Source of the DNA: Aphis gossypii
Lineage: Eukaryota; Arthropoda; Insecta; Hemiptera; Aphididae
NCBI RefSeq assembly: GCF_020184175.1
Contig: NC_065530.1
Location: forward strand, 22,359,260 to 22,423,259
Direction of reading: 5' to 3'
Length of the DNA: 64,000 nucleotides
Shown: positions 51,622-64,000 of the stretch, one piece after another
Layout: each line of letters begins with the position of its first letter
How positions within the stretch are numbered: the stretch's first letter is position 1
Translations under genes and position numbers: made by a program
Notes under the pieces: model-generated
Seen by the model: only the letters and a program-made list of their open reading frames with translations
Database searches by the model: none
What the model was told of the DNA's origin: nothing

Positions 51622-54479
51622 TAATAAAAGATTGCGATTTCAATGTAAATTACAGTGTCGCCATCGTGCTTGAACAGAATTGTACGCACTGTTATTTGAA
51701 ATTTATCAACGACCCGCCAACAATCATAATCATATCATAATAGCACTTAATTTATTATATTATATTATTTAATTATTTATTTAATTAATATACATGTTAT
51801 ATCATATACTTTTATTTATTAATTGTATTATCAGAAATTGAGTAATAAACTAATAAAAAAATTAATTATTCATAATAATAAATATTTATATTAGACTAAA
51901 AAAAAAAAAGGTTTTCAGTTAGATATCCAGTTTTTAAAATGAAAAAAATTGGCAACCTTAGACTATACTCTATAGTTATAAATCACAGTTACCATCACTA
52001 CACGCTAATATTTATTGTCTTGTCCATCTTATATTTTATATTGAATCATAAATTATAATATACCTACATCTAAATATACAGAAATGCAGTATATTTATAG
52101 GAATTTAATGAAATATTAAGAAAAAAAAACATTAAAATGTAAAAATGGGAATATTCAATAGGTAAGTGAGTGAAAAATTATTCAGTTCTAACTACTTCGT
52201 AGCACAGGCTGAAAGCAGGGGACCGTACTTAAATTATTTCCCGGGGCGTTTTTAGTTTCTATTCTACGACTACAATAAGCAACACAGTTTAAAGCCAGAT
52301 GGTTCATTAGGTAAGTATTAACAAAGTATTAACAAGTATTATGCAACTCATCCTTTCAAAACTATAACCGGATACTTTAAAATATAATAATTGTCAGGTC
52401 GATGCGATTTATGCGAATTTTGAGAACTGAGAAGGATTTTAATCGTGTTGATCACTTTCTTCTTATATATAAGCTCTTTATACGGTTGTATGGTTCTAGT
52501 TAGATATTTTTGGTTGTAAGGTCCATTACTTCCATTGTTTGAAAAACTTGCTCTGTAATTCAAATTGTAATTCAATTAAACCAGTTACAAAAGATTCCTG
52601 ATTTTTTTTTGCTTTCAAACTAATTTTCCATAGTTTATTAACTATCAGGGCCTGGTTAGGCATTTTAAAGCTTTAGATAAAATAAAATATGTGACTCCCA
52701 TAAGTTAACAGTAACATATCTATGCTTCCTTCACTCATGAGTTGTAATATAAAACAAATTAATAATTACAATTTAAAATCTTGGTCACTCGATCACATGT
52801 AATGTTTAAATTTATTGATCCCCGTCCCCCATCAAACAATTATTCTGGATACACCTACTATTCAACCTCCCCAAAACTACATTTTTACAAAAAAATTACA
52901 ATATTATAGGTACATTTTTTATCCCTATAGATTTCTTGTACATATTAATTGATATGTATATTTTAAATAAATTATTTTATAATAAAACTTTGCTAGCTAT
53001 TTTTAAAGCAAAGTAATACAATTATTATGTCATCAAAGTTTAAAAGAGATTTAAGATCGCTTTATTTTTCTGATTTGGACAGTATTGATTTTATCCGATT
53101 TAGTCATTGCAGAAAGTTAGAATTTATAAGGTATACATCGGAAAATTTTTATTAAAAGTGTAAGAACTAAGAATATTGTTACAAATGACGAAAACACAAA
53201 AAAAAACAATGGCATATAATATGTATATAATATATATAGTTTTTTCTGAAAATATAGTGGTATACTCATCTATTTTACAATAATAATAATTATATATTAT
53301 GTCTGCTTAGTGGCTTAGTGCTGAGTATAATTAAAATTTAAACATGCAACAGCCATCGGTTATCTATCAATGTATATCCAGATAACCGTGTTTAAATCAT
53401 ATTTTTATTTTATTAGACATATAATTAGATGAGTACATCGTGCTTTATTGTTGAATAGTTTTTAACTTTTAATTAAGCCAATTTGTTTTTATTATTGATA
53501 ATTTTTATTAGCTGCAGCAGTTATTATAATCATTTATGTATAATATATTATATATATATATATACCTAAAGATTGTGTAACCATGTTATAAGTCTTAGGT
53601 AGGTACCTATAATATACTAACCATGGCTTAAATATTTAAGCCATGATATTAATATTTAATAAATTATTTAGTTATTTCATTTTGATGAGGGCTCACAGTA
53701 ATTATATAAAATATATTACTATTGATTATTGAATAGGATTATTTCTTGGGGTTGTCAAAATTTTTTTAATTTTTCGATTGTTGAGGTGATTAAAGATTTT
53801 TACTGCCCCAAAAAATTTTATTGATACCTATACAAAAAAAAAAAAACACCTACATTATTGTAAATTCATTACATTCATTACTCCGCTAAGAATTTATAAA
53901 CAACTAAAATTTAATCATGTACTTATAATGTAGGCATTTGGCTGCAACTTTAAAAGTTGTCTTTATGTAATATAATGTTAATGTATCGGTAATTGATAAT
54001 ATTAAACTAAGAACGAATACCTATGCGAAAATCATTGAAAGGATTTCAATGTTAAATATTTAATATGACTATAAAGTTTTACTGTGTGCAACATAAAAAT
54101 TAGATTAAAATAAAATATTATAATTATTATTTTACTTAAACAATACAATATATCAATATGTGATCTGGTATGAGTACACATTGTTATAGGCTAAATCTGT
54201 TAGCGATGATTTTACTTCGGTATATATATTATAATAATATTATAATATACAACATATTATGTTGTACTTAGGGATTAAATATTTATTTAAATAATCAAAA
54301 ATAGTTAGGTGAAATGCTGAGTTATGATAAACAGAAAACTGATACTATATTTATAAACGTAGAATACTGGTACGATCCTCGACAGTCAGGTTGGGTTTCT
54401 TAACTATAAAAATAAAATATACCTACTTATAATTTCTGAAAAACTAGTCTCACCGTCATATAATATTATAGTATGAAAA

Positions 54480-54898
54480 TGAAAAAGGGTGGTCAAGTGG
54501 GTAACACTCTGCTATAGGTACAGTAGATATCGAGTGGACTTCGAACATTTAATAGGTAGATCACTACATTATAATAATATAATAGGTATGCTCAATTTGA
54601 ATGAAATGATAGATATCATTGTATACAAAAATCGTTATGATTAACGATTTTTGGTTTTTTTAACTACAATAACAACAATTTATAAGAAACCTTGTATTAA
54701 ATTTTCAAGTTTCCCTAAATTTTTCCTCGATTTTTTTGAAAACTACTGGAAACTTCTTACGTTCCATCGACCTTCCCTGAAGTTTTAAATTAAAGTATTA
54801 TTTTGACAAGATATGGTGACATAGTGTATACACACACACACACACACAAAACACACATCATTGTAGAATCAATACATTTATCGCTCCGTTCAGAAGCT
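54480..54898 (-). mobile_element. Repeat sharing its end with the 31.5-kb element; tRNA-like head
   Basis: The right end (54850-54898: ATCATTGTAGAATCAATACA, CGCTCCGTTCAGAAGC) is a reversed relative of the left end of the element at 31475. At the other side, TGGTCAAGTGG (54490-54500) matches the A-box and CTTCGAAC (54539-54546) is close to a B-box, spaced as in tRNA-derived SINEs. The two parts may be one composite element or two adjacent insertions. Confidence 0.4.
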
Positions 54899-57124
54899 AA
54901 AATAAAAAATATAATACATATATATATATATATATATATATAAATAATAAAATATTTTTTTAACCAACAACATTTCTTACTCTCATAACTCATAATACTG
55001 CATAAATTCAGTTATGATATTTAATAATATATAAATCGTATCTTTTGTACTCGTACTGTGTATAACACTGTCTGTGTCTACTATTATCTATTTTACTATT
55101 TTACTTATTTATCTATTGTCTAGTAAAAGTAAAATAAGCATAATGACTATAGCTTTTACCAATTTTACTGCAAATTACTTTACCTACCTCTTAACACTCA
55201 GCGATGATAACAATGCTTGTTAAAAAAATCAGACACATCCCATTCCCATGATAAAATTATTTGACCGCTACTGTATGTAGCTATGTAAGCAGATACTTAT
55301 ATCATAGTATAAATTATAAAATAAGGGGTAAAATATAATATCTATCGTAATTTTATATTAATGGTGTTGATGTTTCACCCCAATTTATTTTGGGTCATTG
55401 CCTATTTACCTGCTAATTGTATCACTGGAGTTGCTGTTTATTACTCGTTATCTTTTAGACTGATAATAAGTATTGCATTTCTAAATAATATAAATATAAG
55501 ATATCTTTACGTAGTCATGTAGATTGTAGCCTATAGGTAGTACCTATTTTTTCTTTTTTTTCTTCTCTTTCTAGTTAGGGTAACTAATATGATTTATTAC
55601 ATTATGTTATTAGGCAATGTTAACATGATTTATTACGTCATAAATAATACATATTATTTAAACAAAAATTATGTTAGTACTAATTAGTCAAAAGTAATGA
55701 AAACTTGATGTTGATTATAGTATGCATAATGCATTAGTCTTGCCTCGAAAACAAATATTGAACAAAAGTTGTTACAGATTTAGTATTATTTTTTAAGAAA
55801 GCCAAGTTTATTTTAAATAAAGTATACACTTAATTATTTGGTTATTTATGTCTGAAGCTTTATATAATAGTTTGTAGACACTACCTATTATAATTAATAC
55901 TATATACGCAATAAAGAACTACAGAGCATAAAGGCATCTTACTTCCATAGTAAAAAAAAAAAAAATCAAAAATTAAATATGAATAAGTTTTGACTAAAAA
56001 TAATTTTTAGTAGACATTACATTTAGGTAATTAGGTGGTTCGTATACGAAAATGCTACTTGAGTTTTCTAAAAAAATGTAAAATGTATAGTAATACATCA
56101 TATTTTAAATATTGTTATTAGTTTTTATAATTTATTGTATTTAATTATGTCGAAATATGTAAGTACTAAAATACTAAAATACTTACATATTATCTACAGG
56201 CTTATCCACCTATCTACCTATCTACATAATGTAGATAGTCTATATATGAGATAGGTTAGGTATAAGTTCTGTATACTATAAATTATAATTTATAGAACAA
56301 AACTGAGTATTTATAATGTATGTATTTTTAAATTGATTTTAGTTAAATCTAGTGATGGGTGATGAATGATGATAATAATAAAAAGTAGAGGCTTGTAAGC
56401 TGTAATTTAAACTTAATTTATTTTATAAGATGTTTTAAAATATTGTTTTGCAGATGGTAAGAATAGCATATTAAAAGTATCATGTACTACATGACATACA
56501 GTATTACATTAAAAAAGTCTAACTTTATAAAAGCCAATAACAGTATAAGATTGGTCAAAATACTATAGGTACATAATACTCTGCAATTAAGACGTATCTC
56601 ACTTTTTTGATATTTTTTCTAACAATATAATTTCAAAATCATACAAATATGAAATAGAAAGAAAAAGTATAGTATATTAGTATAGTTAAAATATTCTTTA
56701 TTTATAACTAATTAAATAATTAAGAAAATATCAAACATTTTATGGTAGTCAAATCTTACACTACATTACAAAATAAAATAATACCTGCATAATTTATTAA
56801 GTTATTTTATTATATCTGCCACACAATCTGTATAATTTTTATTATAAAATTATAAATATAAACCTTGTATATAATTTTTATTTTTTAAAATTAATAATAA
56901 ATTATTAATAATGTCTGATGATGTGCTTAACTATTTTTTTAAACATTTATCATTATATTTTTAACTATTGTATTATAAATTATTGCAGGTAATAACTTAC
57001 TAAGTACTTATTCTTTTTGTTCTCGATAATTATGTAAAAAATTAGTTCCTTAATCCTTTGTAGTACATTGAAAAATTATTTTGACCTTCAGACTTTTCTG
57101 CAGAGACCAAAGTAAAAGTACCTG

Positions 57125-57163
57125 TAGTAGTAGTAGAAGTAATAGTAGTAGTAGTAGTAGTAT
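57125..57163. repeat. (AGT)n microsatellite
   Basis: Imperfect AGT repeat about 150 bp upstream of the first PEBP gene. Confidence 0.8.
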
Positions 57164-57312
57164 TTAATATTATTATGATAATTCTCTATATTTAACTCCG
57201 AGTGTATGTTTCGAGTTCATTATTTGTTTGCTCACTAATTAGATAGGACGTCTTCGATAGACTTTAGTAGAGTCGTTTAACCTATTGGTTTCTTAATTTT
57301 GAAGAAACAAGA

Positions 57313-58578
57313 ATGTGGCGCTTTAGCTTGTGTTTAGTAAGAAATTATTTTGATATAAATATTTTTTATTTTTTTAATTTATCGGTTTATTATAGGATAA
57401 AATTATTCTATATTTTACAGGTATGTATAACGATCGGTGTATCTGCAAACAAATTCAATGTCGAACAAGCTATGAAAAACCATCAAGTGGTACCTGATGT
57501 AATTCCTGTTGCTCCGAAAGAAATTTTACTAGTAAATGAAAAAAAACCATAGACCTTTCTACTAAAATACTACGTTATCATAAATCGGAAATAATAATAA
57601 AAAATGTATTATAGGTAAATTATACAAATGGTGCGAAAGCGTTATTTGGTAATGAACTTACACCTACTATAGTGAAAGACCAGCCAATAGTTAGTTGGAA
57701 TGCTGATCCTAATTCATTTTATACGCTATGTTTGACCGGTAATTACAGAATAATTTTAACAAATTGGTAGGTAGGCATTTAAAATTAATAATATTTTTTA
57801 AATTTTTATCCTCAGATCCTGATGCTCCGAGCCGGGCTGAACCTACTAAAAGGGAATGGCATCATTGGTTGGTCGGAAATATACCTGGTGAAAACGTGAG
57901 CTTGGGAGAAACACTTTCTGGATACGTAGGTTCTGGACCTCCACCAAAAACCGGTACTATTATGAATAACGTATTTATATTCTATACAGGTTTATCATCA
58001 ATTACCAAATAACTATTAGGTAGTTAAATACAATCATGAACATAAAGGATGTTTTATAATTTATTAGATGATCTCTTATATTATGTTCATGAGTACAATT
58101 AAAAGATTAAAATAATAATTAATGATTATTTCCAGGGCTACATCGCTATGTGTTTTTAGTATACAAACAGCCGTCAAAACTTACATTCGATGAGCCACGT
58201 ATAAGTAATAGGTAATATTACATTAAAATTTAATATTATAATTGATTAGATATAAATATAAATATTATATTTTATTTTATAAGTATATATAGGATATAGG
58301 TAATATATAATATATAATATATATATTATATATAGTATGCTGTATGCTTATTGAACGAACTAATTAACCTTACCATTAAAAAAAATGATTTCATACAACA
58401 TATTACCTACTTATTACTTTTTTTCTATTTGTATAGATCTGTCGAACATCGTGACCAATTTTCAATCAATAGATTTGCATTGAAGTACAATTTAGGAGCA
58501 CCTGTGGCTGGTAATTTTTATCAGGCCCAGTATGATGATTATGTTCCAATTCTATACAAACAATTTGGAGTCAACTAA
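57313..58578 (+). CDS. Phosphatidylethanolamine-binding protein, secreted form
   Basis: Six exons, 57313-57336, 57421-57531, 57615-57738, 57816-57953, 58136-58211 and 58437-58578, give 204 residues. PEBP/RKIP proteins bind anionic phospholipid heads and modulate kinases or, in insects, immunity and odour processes. The pocket signatures are present: DPDAPSR, REWHHWLVGN, GLHRYVF and LGAPVAGNF. The first two exons give MWRFSLCLVCITIGVSA, a signal peptide joined across an 84-bp intron, so the product is probably secreted. The neighbour at 62579 has a different N-terminus but shares VVPDVI, VAP, GNELTPT, DPDAPSR and WHHWLVGNIPG, so the two are tandem paralogs. AATAAA lies at 58595. Confidence 0.93.
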
Positions 58579-59635
58579 TTTAATCTTCAAATTTAATAAA
58601 AATTAGTAAGTTAATATTTAATAAACGATTGCAAAAACATTGTTTATGTAGAAAATATTATTTAGATGGCTAATTGACTTTTTAATCTTGCAGTATTTTA
58701 TATAATTATATGTTAATTGGAAAAATAAAAAATTATTTTATTTAAAAAATTATTTTTTCGTCGTCTACTGATTTCAGAAAAATTTTGTTCCTCGTTAAAA
58801 TATTATCTGGTGATCATATTAACAATTTAAGTTTACAGTTTCATAATACTATTATTAATTGTTTTGTTTTTTAAAAATTATTTCAATAAAATAATGGGTA
58901 CTTTCTTATATTATACAACATCATTATATTATTATACCTTATAATATAATAATATTAGCTGATCCTGCACGGTGTTGACGGTGATAAATTAAATGCCTAG
59001 AGATTTACCCTTCCTTAAACTATTTAAAATGTAAGTCACATAGATTTTTAACACAGTTTTTTGGTTTGTCTTATCTAAACATAAAATAAAAGTCTGTATA
59101 GGTATCCAATCATAGTAAATAATAATTGTATTATTTTCTGTAACTAAGGAAATTACCATAAATAAAAAAATAATATGTCATTTATGTCAATTATATTCGA
59201 TGTATTAAAAAGTAAAAAATAAGTTTTAAAAAATAGTTTATGATACTACAGATTTTTGCGAATCTTCTATCTGTTGACGAACATTTTATGTAAATCGTTT
59301 GAAAAATGTATAAGAGATGTACAATATAGGTTCCTTAACTATAAATAATTAAAAAAAACCCTTCATATTTATATATGTATATAAAAATGAAGTACAAACA
59401 TTTTTAAGTCAATCGGTTAAGGTTAATCCGTGCAGACTTGTAATTTAAGTTTGAACTCCTTGAAGTTTTCAATATTTACGATCACTTTCCACATTCTCGT
59501 AAATATTTCGTCGATCTATTAAAATATCTATACATTTTTTATTTTATACATTTTAAAGTAAAATACATTTTCTATATAGCTTAAGTATTAGTAGCTAAAC
59601 TTAAATGAATTAACTCTAATACTAAAGTTTATAAA

Positions 59636-59720
59636 ATTGATTCCGTTGAACGCAATTTTTTTTAAGTTTTATGTTTGGAAGACGGATACAACACATGCGA
59701 GTATAACGTCTTTTTAATAT
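59636..59720. repeat. Terminus remnant of the 'AAGACG' MITE family
   Basis: GGAAGACGGATACAACACAT and the preceding GATTCCGTTGAACG parallel the sequence at 10270-10353, including the GATTCCATTGAACGAAAATT block. Both are therefore copies of the same element end. Confidence 0.5.
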
Positions 59721-60039
59721 ACCTAGTTCCAATAGTTCCATTATTGTCTTATTTTAATAATTTTATACAAATCATAGATTATAGGTAGGTCGTAGGTATA
59801 TTAGGTGAACTTAAATTTTACATTTCACATTATGATATGTAGGTTGTAGGTGTAATAGGTGTATAGTTTATTTAAATCATAGTATGCATTAATTGTTTTA
59901 TTTTATTTCTTGGTGTAATATTATGTACTCGTAAATCATAAATCATAATAATTGAGTATTAGTCATAACTCATGAATTTTGATAATGTTTAATGTAATTT
60001 GTAATTGTAAAATCTGAAAAATTGTTATTAAATGGATAA

Positions 60040-60180
60040 CCAAGTAGGTAGCTCCATTGGGAGCCCTCCTACATCGTGCCATATTCATGTTATGTAATCC
60101 TCTTCATCATTATTACTTGTTGTGCTTAATTGTATAGTTGTATATTTCTTATTAAATAAAAAAAGAAAAAAAAAAGAAAA
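60040..60180 (+). mobile_element. Short retroposon with poly(A) tail and target duplication
   Basis: About 141 bp ending with AATAAA and an A-rich tail (A runs broken by single Gs), flanked by the perfect direct repeat AATGGATAA at 60031-60039 and 60181-60189. This is the signature of LINE-machinery retroposition. The body (GGTAGCTCCATTGGGAGCCC onward) is probably the 3' end of a LINE or an mRNA 3' UTR. Confidence 0.75.
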
Positions 60181-62014
60181 AATGGATAAGACTTATAAGT
60201 CTATAAAGACTATAAGAGTATACTTAAGACAAACTTTAATAATTGAATGATTCTGTTATAATAAATCACTTATAATACCTATCTAAAAATTGGTTAGTAT
60301 CAGGTACACATTTTTAGTAAGACTGTAAGTAGTTTAGTAGTTATACTAGTTGGTACTTAAGTCAAATTATGAAAGTCGCTTAGTATCGAGTTAATAAAAT
60401 TACAGTACTACAGTAGTAACTGTAGTTAAACGAAAAGTAAAATGTAAACATTTTAAATTATTAAAAAGTTTTTAAATGTCTAACACTTTTAGCTTATATC
60501 ATCTGTATTAGATACTTTTTATGGTATTGTATATACTACGAGAAGTATATATGAGAATTCCAGATCAGAAGTGTAGTGGCTGAAAGTTAGCATTGTAGAA
60601 ACTATTTAAAAACTATTTAAATTTAAGATATAGAAGCTGCATGTCTGGGCATAATTATTTATAGAATAAGTATATAGCTATATAAGTAATCTATGAAAGC
60701 AGGTATATATTATTATATTTTTAATTACCTATATAATGTTTCAAAGTATCAAATATCGCGTAAATATAATACGAATATTGATGTAAGTATCAAATTTTTT
60801 TTCAAAAAAAACGACCGCCATTATACAATAAAAAAATGCAAGGTCATTATTGTTGAATAATATCTATACACATTACACATTGATACATTACATTTTTAAT
60901 AAAAGTATAAATATATAATAATATAATTGATCAATTTAAGAATTACAAAGACATAATTTATGTAAAAACAATATAAGTATACCACAACTATAATATATAT
61001 AAAAATATAATAAATAGGTAAGCAATTTTAAAATATAATCTATCCAAACAAATATTATTTGTAATTACAATTAATTAGTAAACAAAGTTATTTTTATAAT
61101 TAGGTACCAAATAGGTATATTGAGCATAAACAAAACATAAACAATAGCTATAAATTATTCGAAATAATCAAAATCCTATATACTATAATATACATTACTA
61201 CACTAGTACATTACATAATAGGAACATTTCTAAATTATAATCAAATATGTATTATGTAAATTATTATGCTCTTTAATTATATATATAATAAGGTTTATGT
61301 GATATACGGTATGTTTAAAATAAAAACACACCTTTGAAAAAATAAAATAGAAAGTATAAAAATATATCTGTACAATAATAATTTTTTTTGTTAACTTATA
61401 AATTATAATGCTTAAACAACTGCGGGTTAAGGCAGATTACGTGTTAAATGTCAGAACTTCATTAATATTTATTTATTATTTAGGTATTTAATGAAGTATC
61501 AGCAGTTCAACAGGTAATAATACCTACTACCTATTTCGATATCTAATTAGTAGGGAACGTCTTGACGATTACAATAATTATATTAATATGATAATTAGGA
61601 ATATCTCAATAAAATTGAAATGAAATTCTAACAAAATACAAATAAAATGTTTACAGATAGGGATTGTGTTATAAATAATAATTAATATACGTATGGATAA
61701 CTAATGAGATAAAGTGTCATTGCCCCTCAGATAGAATAAATGTATTATTAAAGGCTGATGGAAGGAAATCATTATTGGGCTAATAGAAATTATATCTGAA
61801 ATGTGAAATAAATTGGTATACAATTTAAGGAATATATTATTTGCATCGGTAAAATATTATAAAGTATCATCAAATTGTATATTTGTGAGTTACATGACGC
61901 CATGACACACAGATTACAATTTTTTTTTATAATTAACCCTGCAACTTGCGACCTGTCACCTGTAGCACAGAATAGATAATAATATTAAATCTATTCTGTG
62001 CTTGTAGTCTAAAC

Positions 62015-62204
62015 CAGCGTTTCCCAAACTTTTTCTCTGCCAGTCCCCTTAGAAATAGTAAAAATGATTGCGGACCCCCTTAATATAATAATAAAATTTT
62101 CGTTTTTATATATACTATGTATAGTATTTTCAATTTACGTTCGTGGTCTCGTGGACCCCATCTGGTACACGCGCGGACCTCGAAACACAGTTTGGGAAAC
62201 GCTG
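62015..62204. mobile_element. hAT-type MITE
   Basis: 190 bp with ends CAGCGTTTCCCAAACT and GTTTGGGAAACGCTG, near-perfect inverted repeats starting with CAG as in hAT elements. The 8-bp flanks GTCTAAAC and GTCTATAG agree at six positions, a decayed target duplication. The interior repeats the words CCCCTT and GCGGACC typical of these elements. Noncoding. Confidence 0.75.
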
Positions 62205-62578
62205 GTCTATAGTTCTATACTATTTTATTTTTAACATACTCTAACTAACTTGTGTTGCAGTGCTCCAAGCGGTGCCCACAGTTAGCGGACTTTTAATTAC
62301 ACATTATCAAATATAATTTTGATATTATTATCAACATTCAACTATTCAACTGATCAGGCTATTAACTTAGTCGTGTCTCCAATCTTCATTTCTCTGTAGA
62401 ATTTGAATAGGTATATTTATTATAATCTCACGCGATTGTCGTGATACTACAATATTATACTATTAGAGTCCACAAAATACAATATTTATATTAACACTTG
62501 TGAGTAATAAAGGCTCCGCCTTTCAATTTTTAATCTATTGTTATTTACCGGTTTGTACACGACGTGTATAGTCTATAC

Positions 62579-64000
62579 ATGGCGTTGCTGATAAAATCCG
62601 CCATTAATTGCTGTCGCCTGACCGCTCGACCTAAACATTTGATCGTTTCACAGACGTTAAAGTTCAGTCCTCGTTTGTCGTACTCAACTAAATCCGCCGC
62701 CATGCTCGAACACGAAGTGGTTCCCGACGTGATCGCCGTTGCGCCCAGCGACAAAATTGAAGTAAAATATTATTATTGTATTCATTTTTATCGTCGAAAC
62801 CTTAAGACGACGTCACCACATTAGGTATAAGTTTTCTCGCACGACATGATAAATTTGAGTTCAGCAGAACCAATTTTGTGTTGCTAGATTTTAAATAAAT
62901 TAATGTTTTTCGTTCTAATATCATATGTGTTATAATATGTGTTTGTACATTGGTTATTAACGAGACCTTAATTTTCAAGTAAAGCTTATTTAGTATAGTA
63001 TAAAATATTTAAATATTGCAGAAAAATATTGAATTAAGTAAAAGAGCCAATGTACTAGTATAAATTATGTCCTTGACTTTGTATTTGATAATAGATCAAT
63101 TCACATCAATATAAAATCTAATAACACTCATGTTTGGTTCTGCTGAATTCAAATTAAATTTTGTATGTTATGTGTGGCCGTGTGAACACGAATCAGAGAG
63201 AGAAAACTTATAATGTAATGACTTCTTCTTATAGTTTTTTGAGTATTTTCCAAGCTTTATAGTTTAAAAATGGTTTTCTAAAATTAAGAGATTGGTTAAT
63301 AGTAAAATTTATTTTATACTAACAAACTGTCCATTATTATTTTGGTTAATTTATTATTACGTTACTTATTTTCCATCCACAATATTATCAGTAAGTGGGG
63401 GCTGTAACGATAATGTGGTATGTGTATTTATAATAAAATAAGTTAAAATAATGTGAGTCATGAACTGTGTCTTAAAAAATAATGTCTATATCACTATTAT
63501 CAAGTAATTCTTAAATACAGATCTCATTTAACATTATATTAATTGATAAATATTTTATATTATAGGTATCATACCCAAGTGGAGTGGTTGTTAATATGGG
63601 TAATGAACTCACACCCACTCAAGTAAAAGATGAACCATCTGTAAGCTGGCCTGCTGATCCAAATGCTTTGTATACTCTTTGTATGACAGGTAATGTATAA
63701 ATAATATCTCTAATCATCTCATTGTCAATACCATATAAATATCATACACTGTATAATATTAGGCAGTCGTAAAAATTTTGTTTATTTCTTTGAGCATTTA
63801 TGTACACTCCTTATAAGTATAAAAATACATGGTTGATGTTGTATATTTATAGTATTAAATATTAAAATTTATTCTAATTGATCATTTTTATCTTAGATCC
63901 TGATGCTCCGAGTCGTAAAGAACACACATATAGAGAATGGCATCATTGGTTAGTTGGAAATATTCCTGGTACTGATATCACTAAGGGTGAAACACTTTCT
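62579..64000 (+). CDS. Phosphatidylethanolamine-binding protein, second copy (cut by window end)
   Basis: Exons 62579-62761, 63566-63689 and 63897 to the edge; the last is open at 64000. From the first ATG the N-terminus (MALLIKSAINCCRLTARPKH) is basic, lacks acids and resembles a mitochondrial presequence. A second in-frame ATG at 62702 (MLEHEVVPDVI) would give a normal cytosolic PEBP, so dual starts and dual locations are possible. PEBP motifs present are NELTPTQVKD, DPDAPSR and WHHWLVGNIPG. The GlyLeuHisArgTyr and C-terminal exons would lie beyond the edge. Exon junction positions match the secreted paralog at 57313. The first exon is GC-richer than its flanks. Confidence 0.92.
62762..63565 (+). 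other. Intron 1 of the second PEBP gene
   Basis: 804 bp, AT-rich, nothing else supported. Confidence 0.6.

Larger units (their letters stand above)
51625..57312. other. 5.7-kb AT-rich spacer
   Basis: No gene on either strand. Contains (CA)n and (TA)n microsatellites near 54830-54845 and 54917-54942, the repeat at 54480-54898, and an (AGT)n run near 57125-57163. The open frame 52348-52575 (minus) lacks coding signs. Confidence 0.45.
58579..62578. other. 4-kb spacer between PEBP paralogs
   Basis: AT-rich, no gene seen. Holds a MITE terminus remnant (59640-59720), a short poly(A) retroposon (60040-60180) and a hAT-type MITE (62015-62204). Confidence 0.5.

Noticed and set aside
54790..54993. 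67-codon ORF
   Set aside because: Formed by (CA)n and (TA)n microsatellites.
62545..62754. Minus-strand ORF over the second PEBP exon 1
   Set aside because: Antisense shadow of a clear coding exon.
1..64000. CRISPR arrays, rRNA, full tRNA genes, operons
   Set aside because: None found; the window is eukaryotic, and the tRNA-like boxes at 35.2 and 54.5 kb do not fold into a complete tRNA by eye.

Overview
The window is about 64 kb of very AT-rich eukaryotic nuclear DNA. Genes are split by short GT-AG introns into compact exons of higher GC content and separated by long AT-rich spacers full of microsatellites and small DNA transposons. Encoded proteins (a CLIP-like/heme-peroxidase protein, LANCL, STARD7, IFT88, CEP104, FKBP12, PEBP) are metazoan. 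The base composition, the ever-recurring TAGGTACCTA-like words and the repeat families recall an aphid (Hemiptera: Aphididae). That species-level call is inference from composition and remembered repeats, not from a search.

Layout. 1-4.6 kb: 5' part of a minus-strand secreted protein, a Q-rich and CLIP-like first exon spliced to an exon resembling the propeptide of insect heme peroxidases; it runs off the left edge. 4.6-13.3 kb: gene-poor spacer with transposon remnants. 13.3-19.2 kb: two LanC-like genes facing each other tail to tail, with an intronless FKBP15-like gene between them. 21.0-23.7 kb: STARD7 (+). 24.3-28.6 kb: IFT88 (-), convergent with STARD7. 30.4-32.7 kb: a small secreted protein of unknown function. 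34.8-37.5 kb: two GC-rich islands, one repeat-like and one CpG-rich promoter/first exon. 38.5-45.6 kb: CEP104 (+). 49.6-51.1 kb: FKBP12 (-). 57.3-58.6 kb and 62.6 kb to the right edge: two tandem PEBP-family genes, the second cut by the window end.

Functional themes. IFT88 and CEP104 are both ciliary genes 10 kb apart, and IFT88 has an X-box-like site about 100 bp upstream of its ATG. STARD7 (mitochondrial phosphatidylcholine transfer), FKBP12 (prolyl isomerase) and LANCL are housekeeping-type genes.

Most notable observations: an inverted LANCL pair whose last 362 bp of aligned sequence, intron included, is identical while the first exons are strongly diverged (gene conversion); a GC-AG intron in one copy; an FKBP15-like retrogene that keeps both ends of the family protein but lacks most of the coiled-coil middle; a nested set of hairpins built from one motif between STARD7 and IFT88; a Harbinger-type MITE and a hAT-type MITE, the first with intact and the second with near-intact target-site duplications; a short poly(A) retroposon with a perfect 9-bp target-site duplication; and an overlapping upstream ORF in front of CEP104. 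I did not find an unambiguously new multi-gene system.
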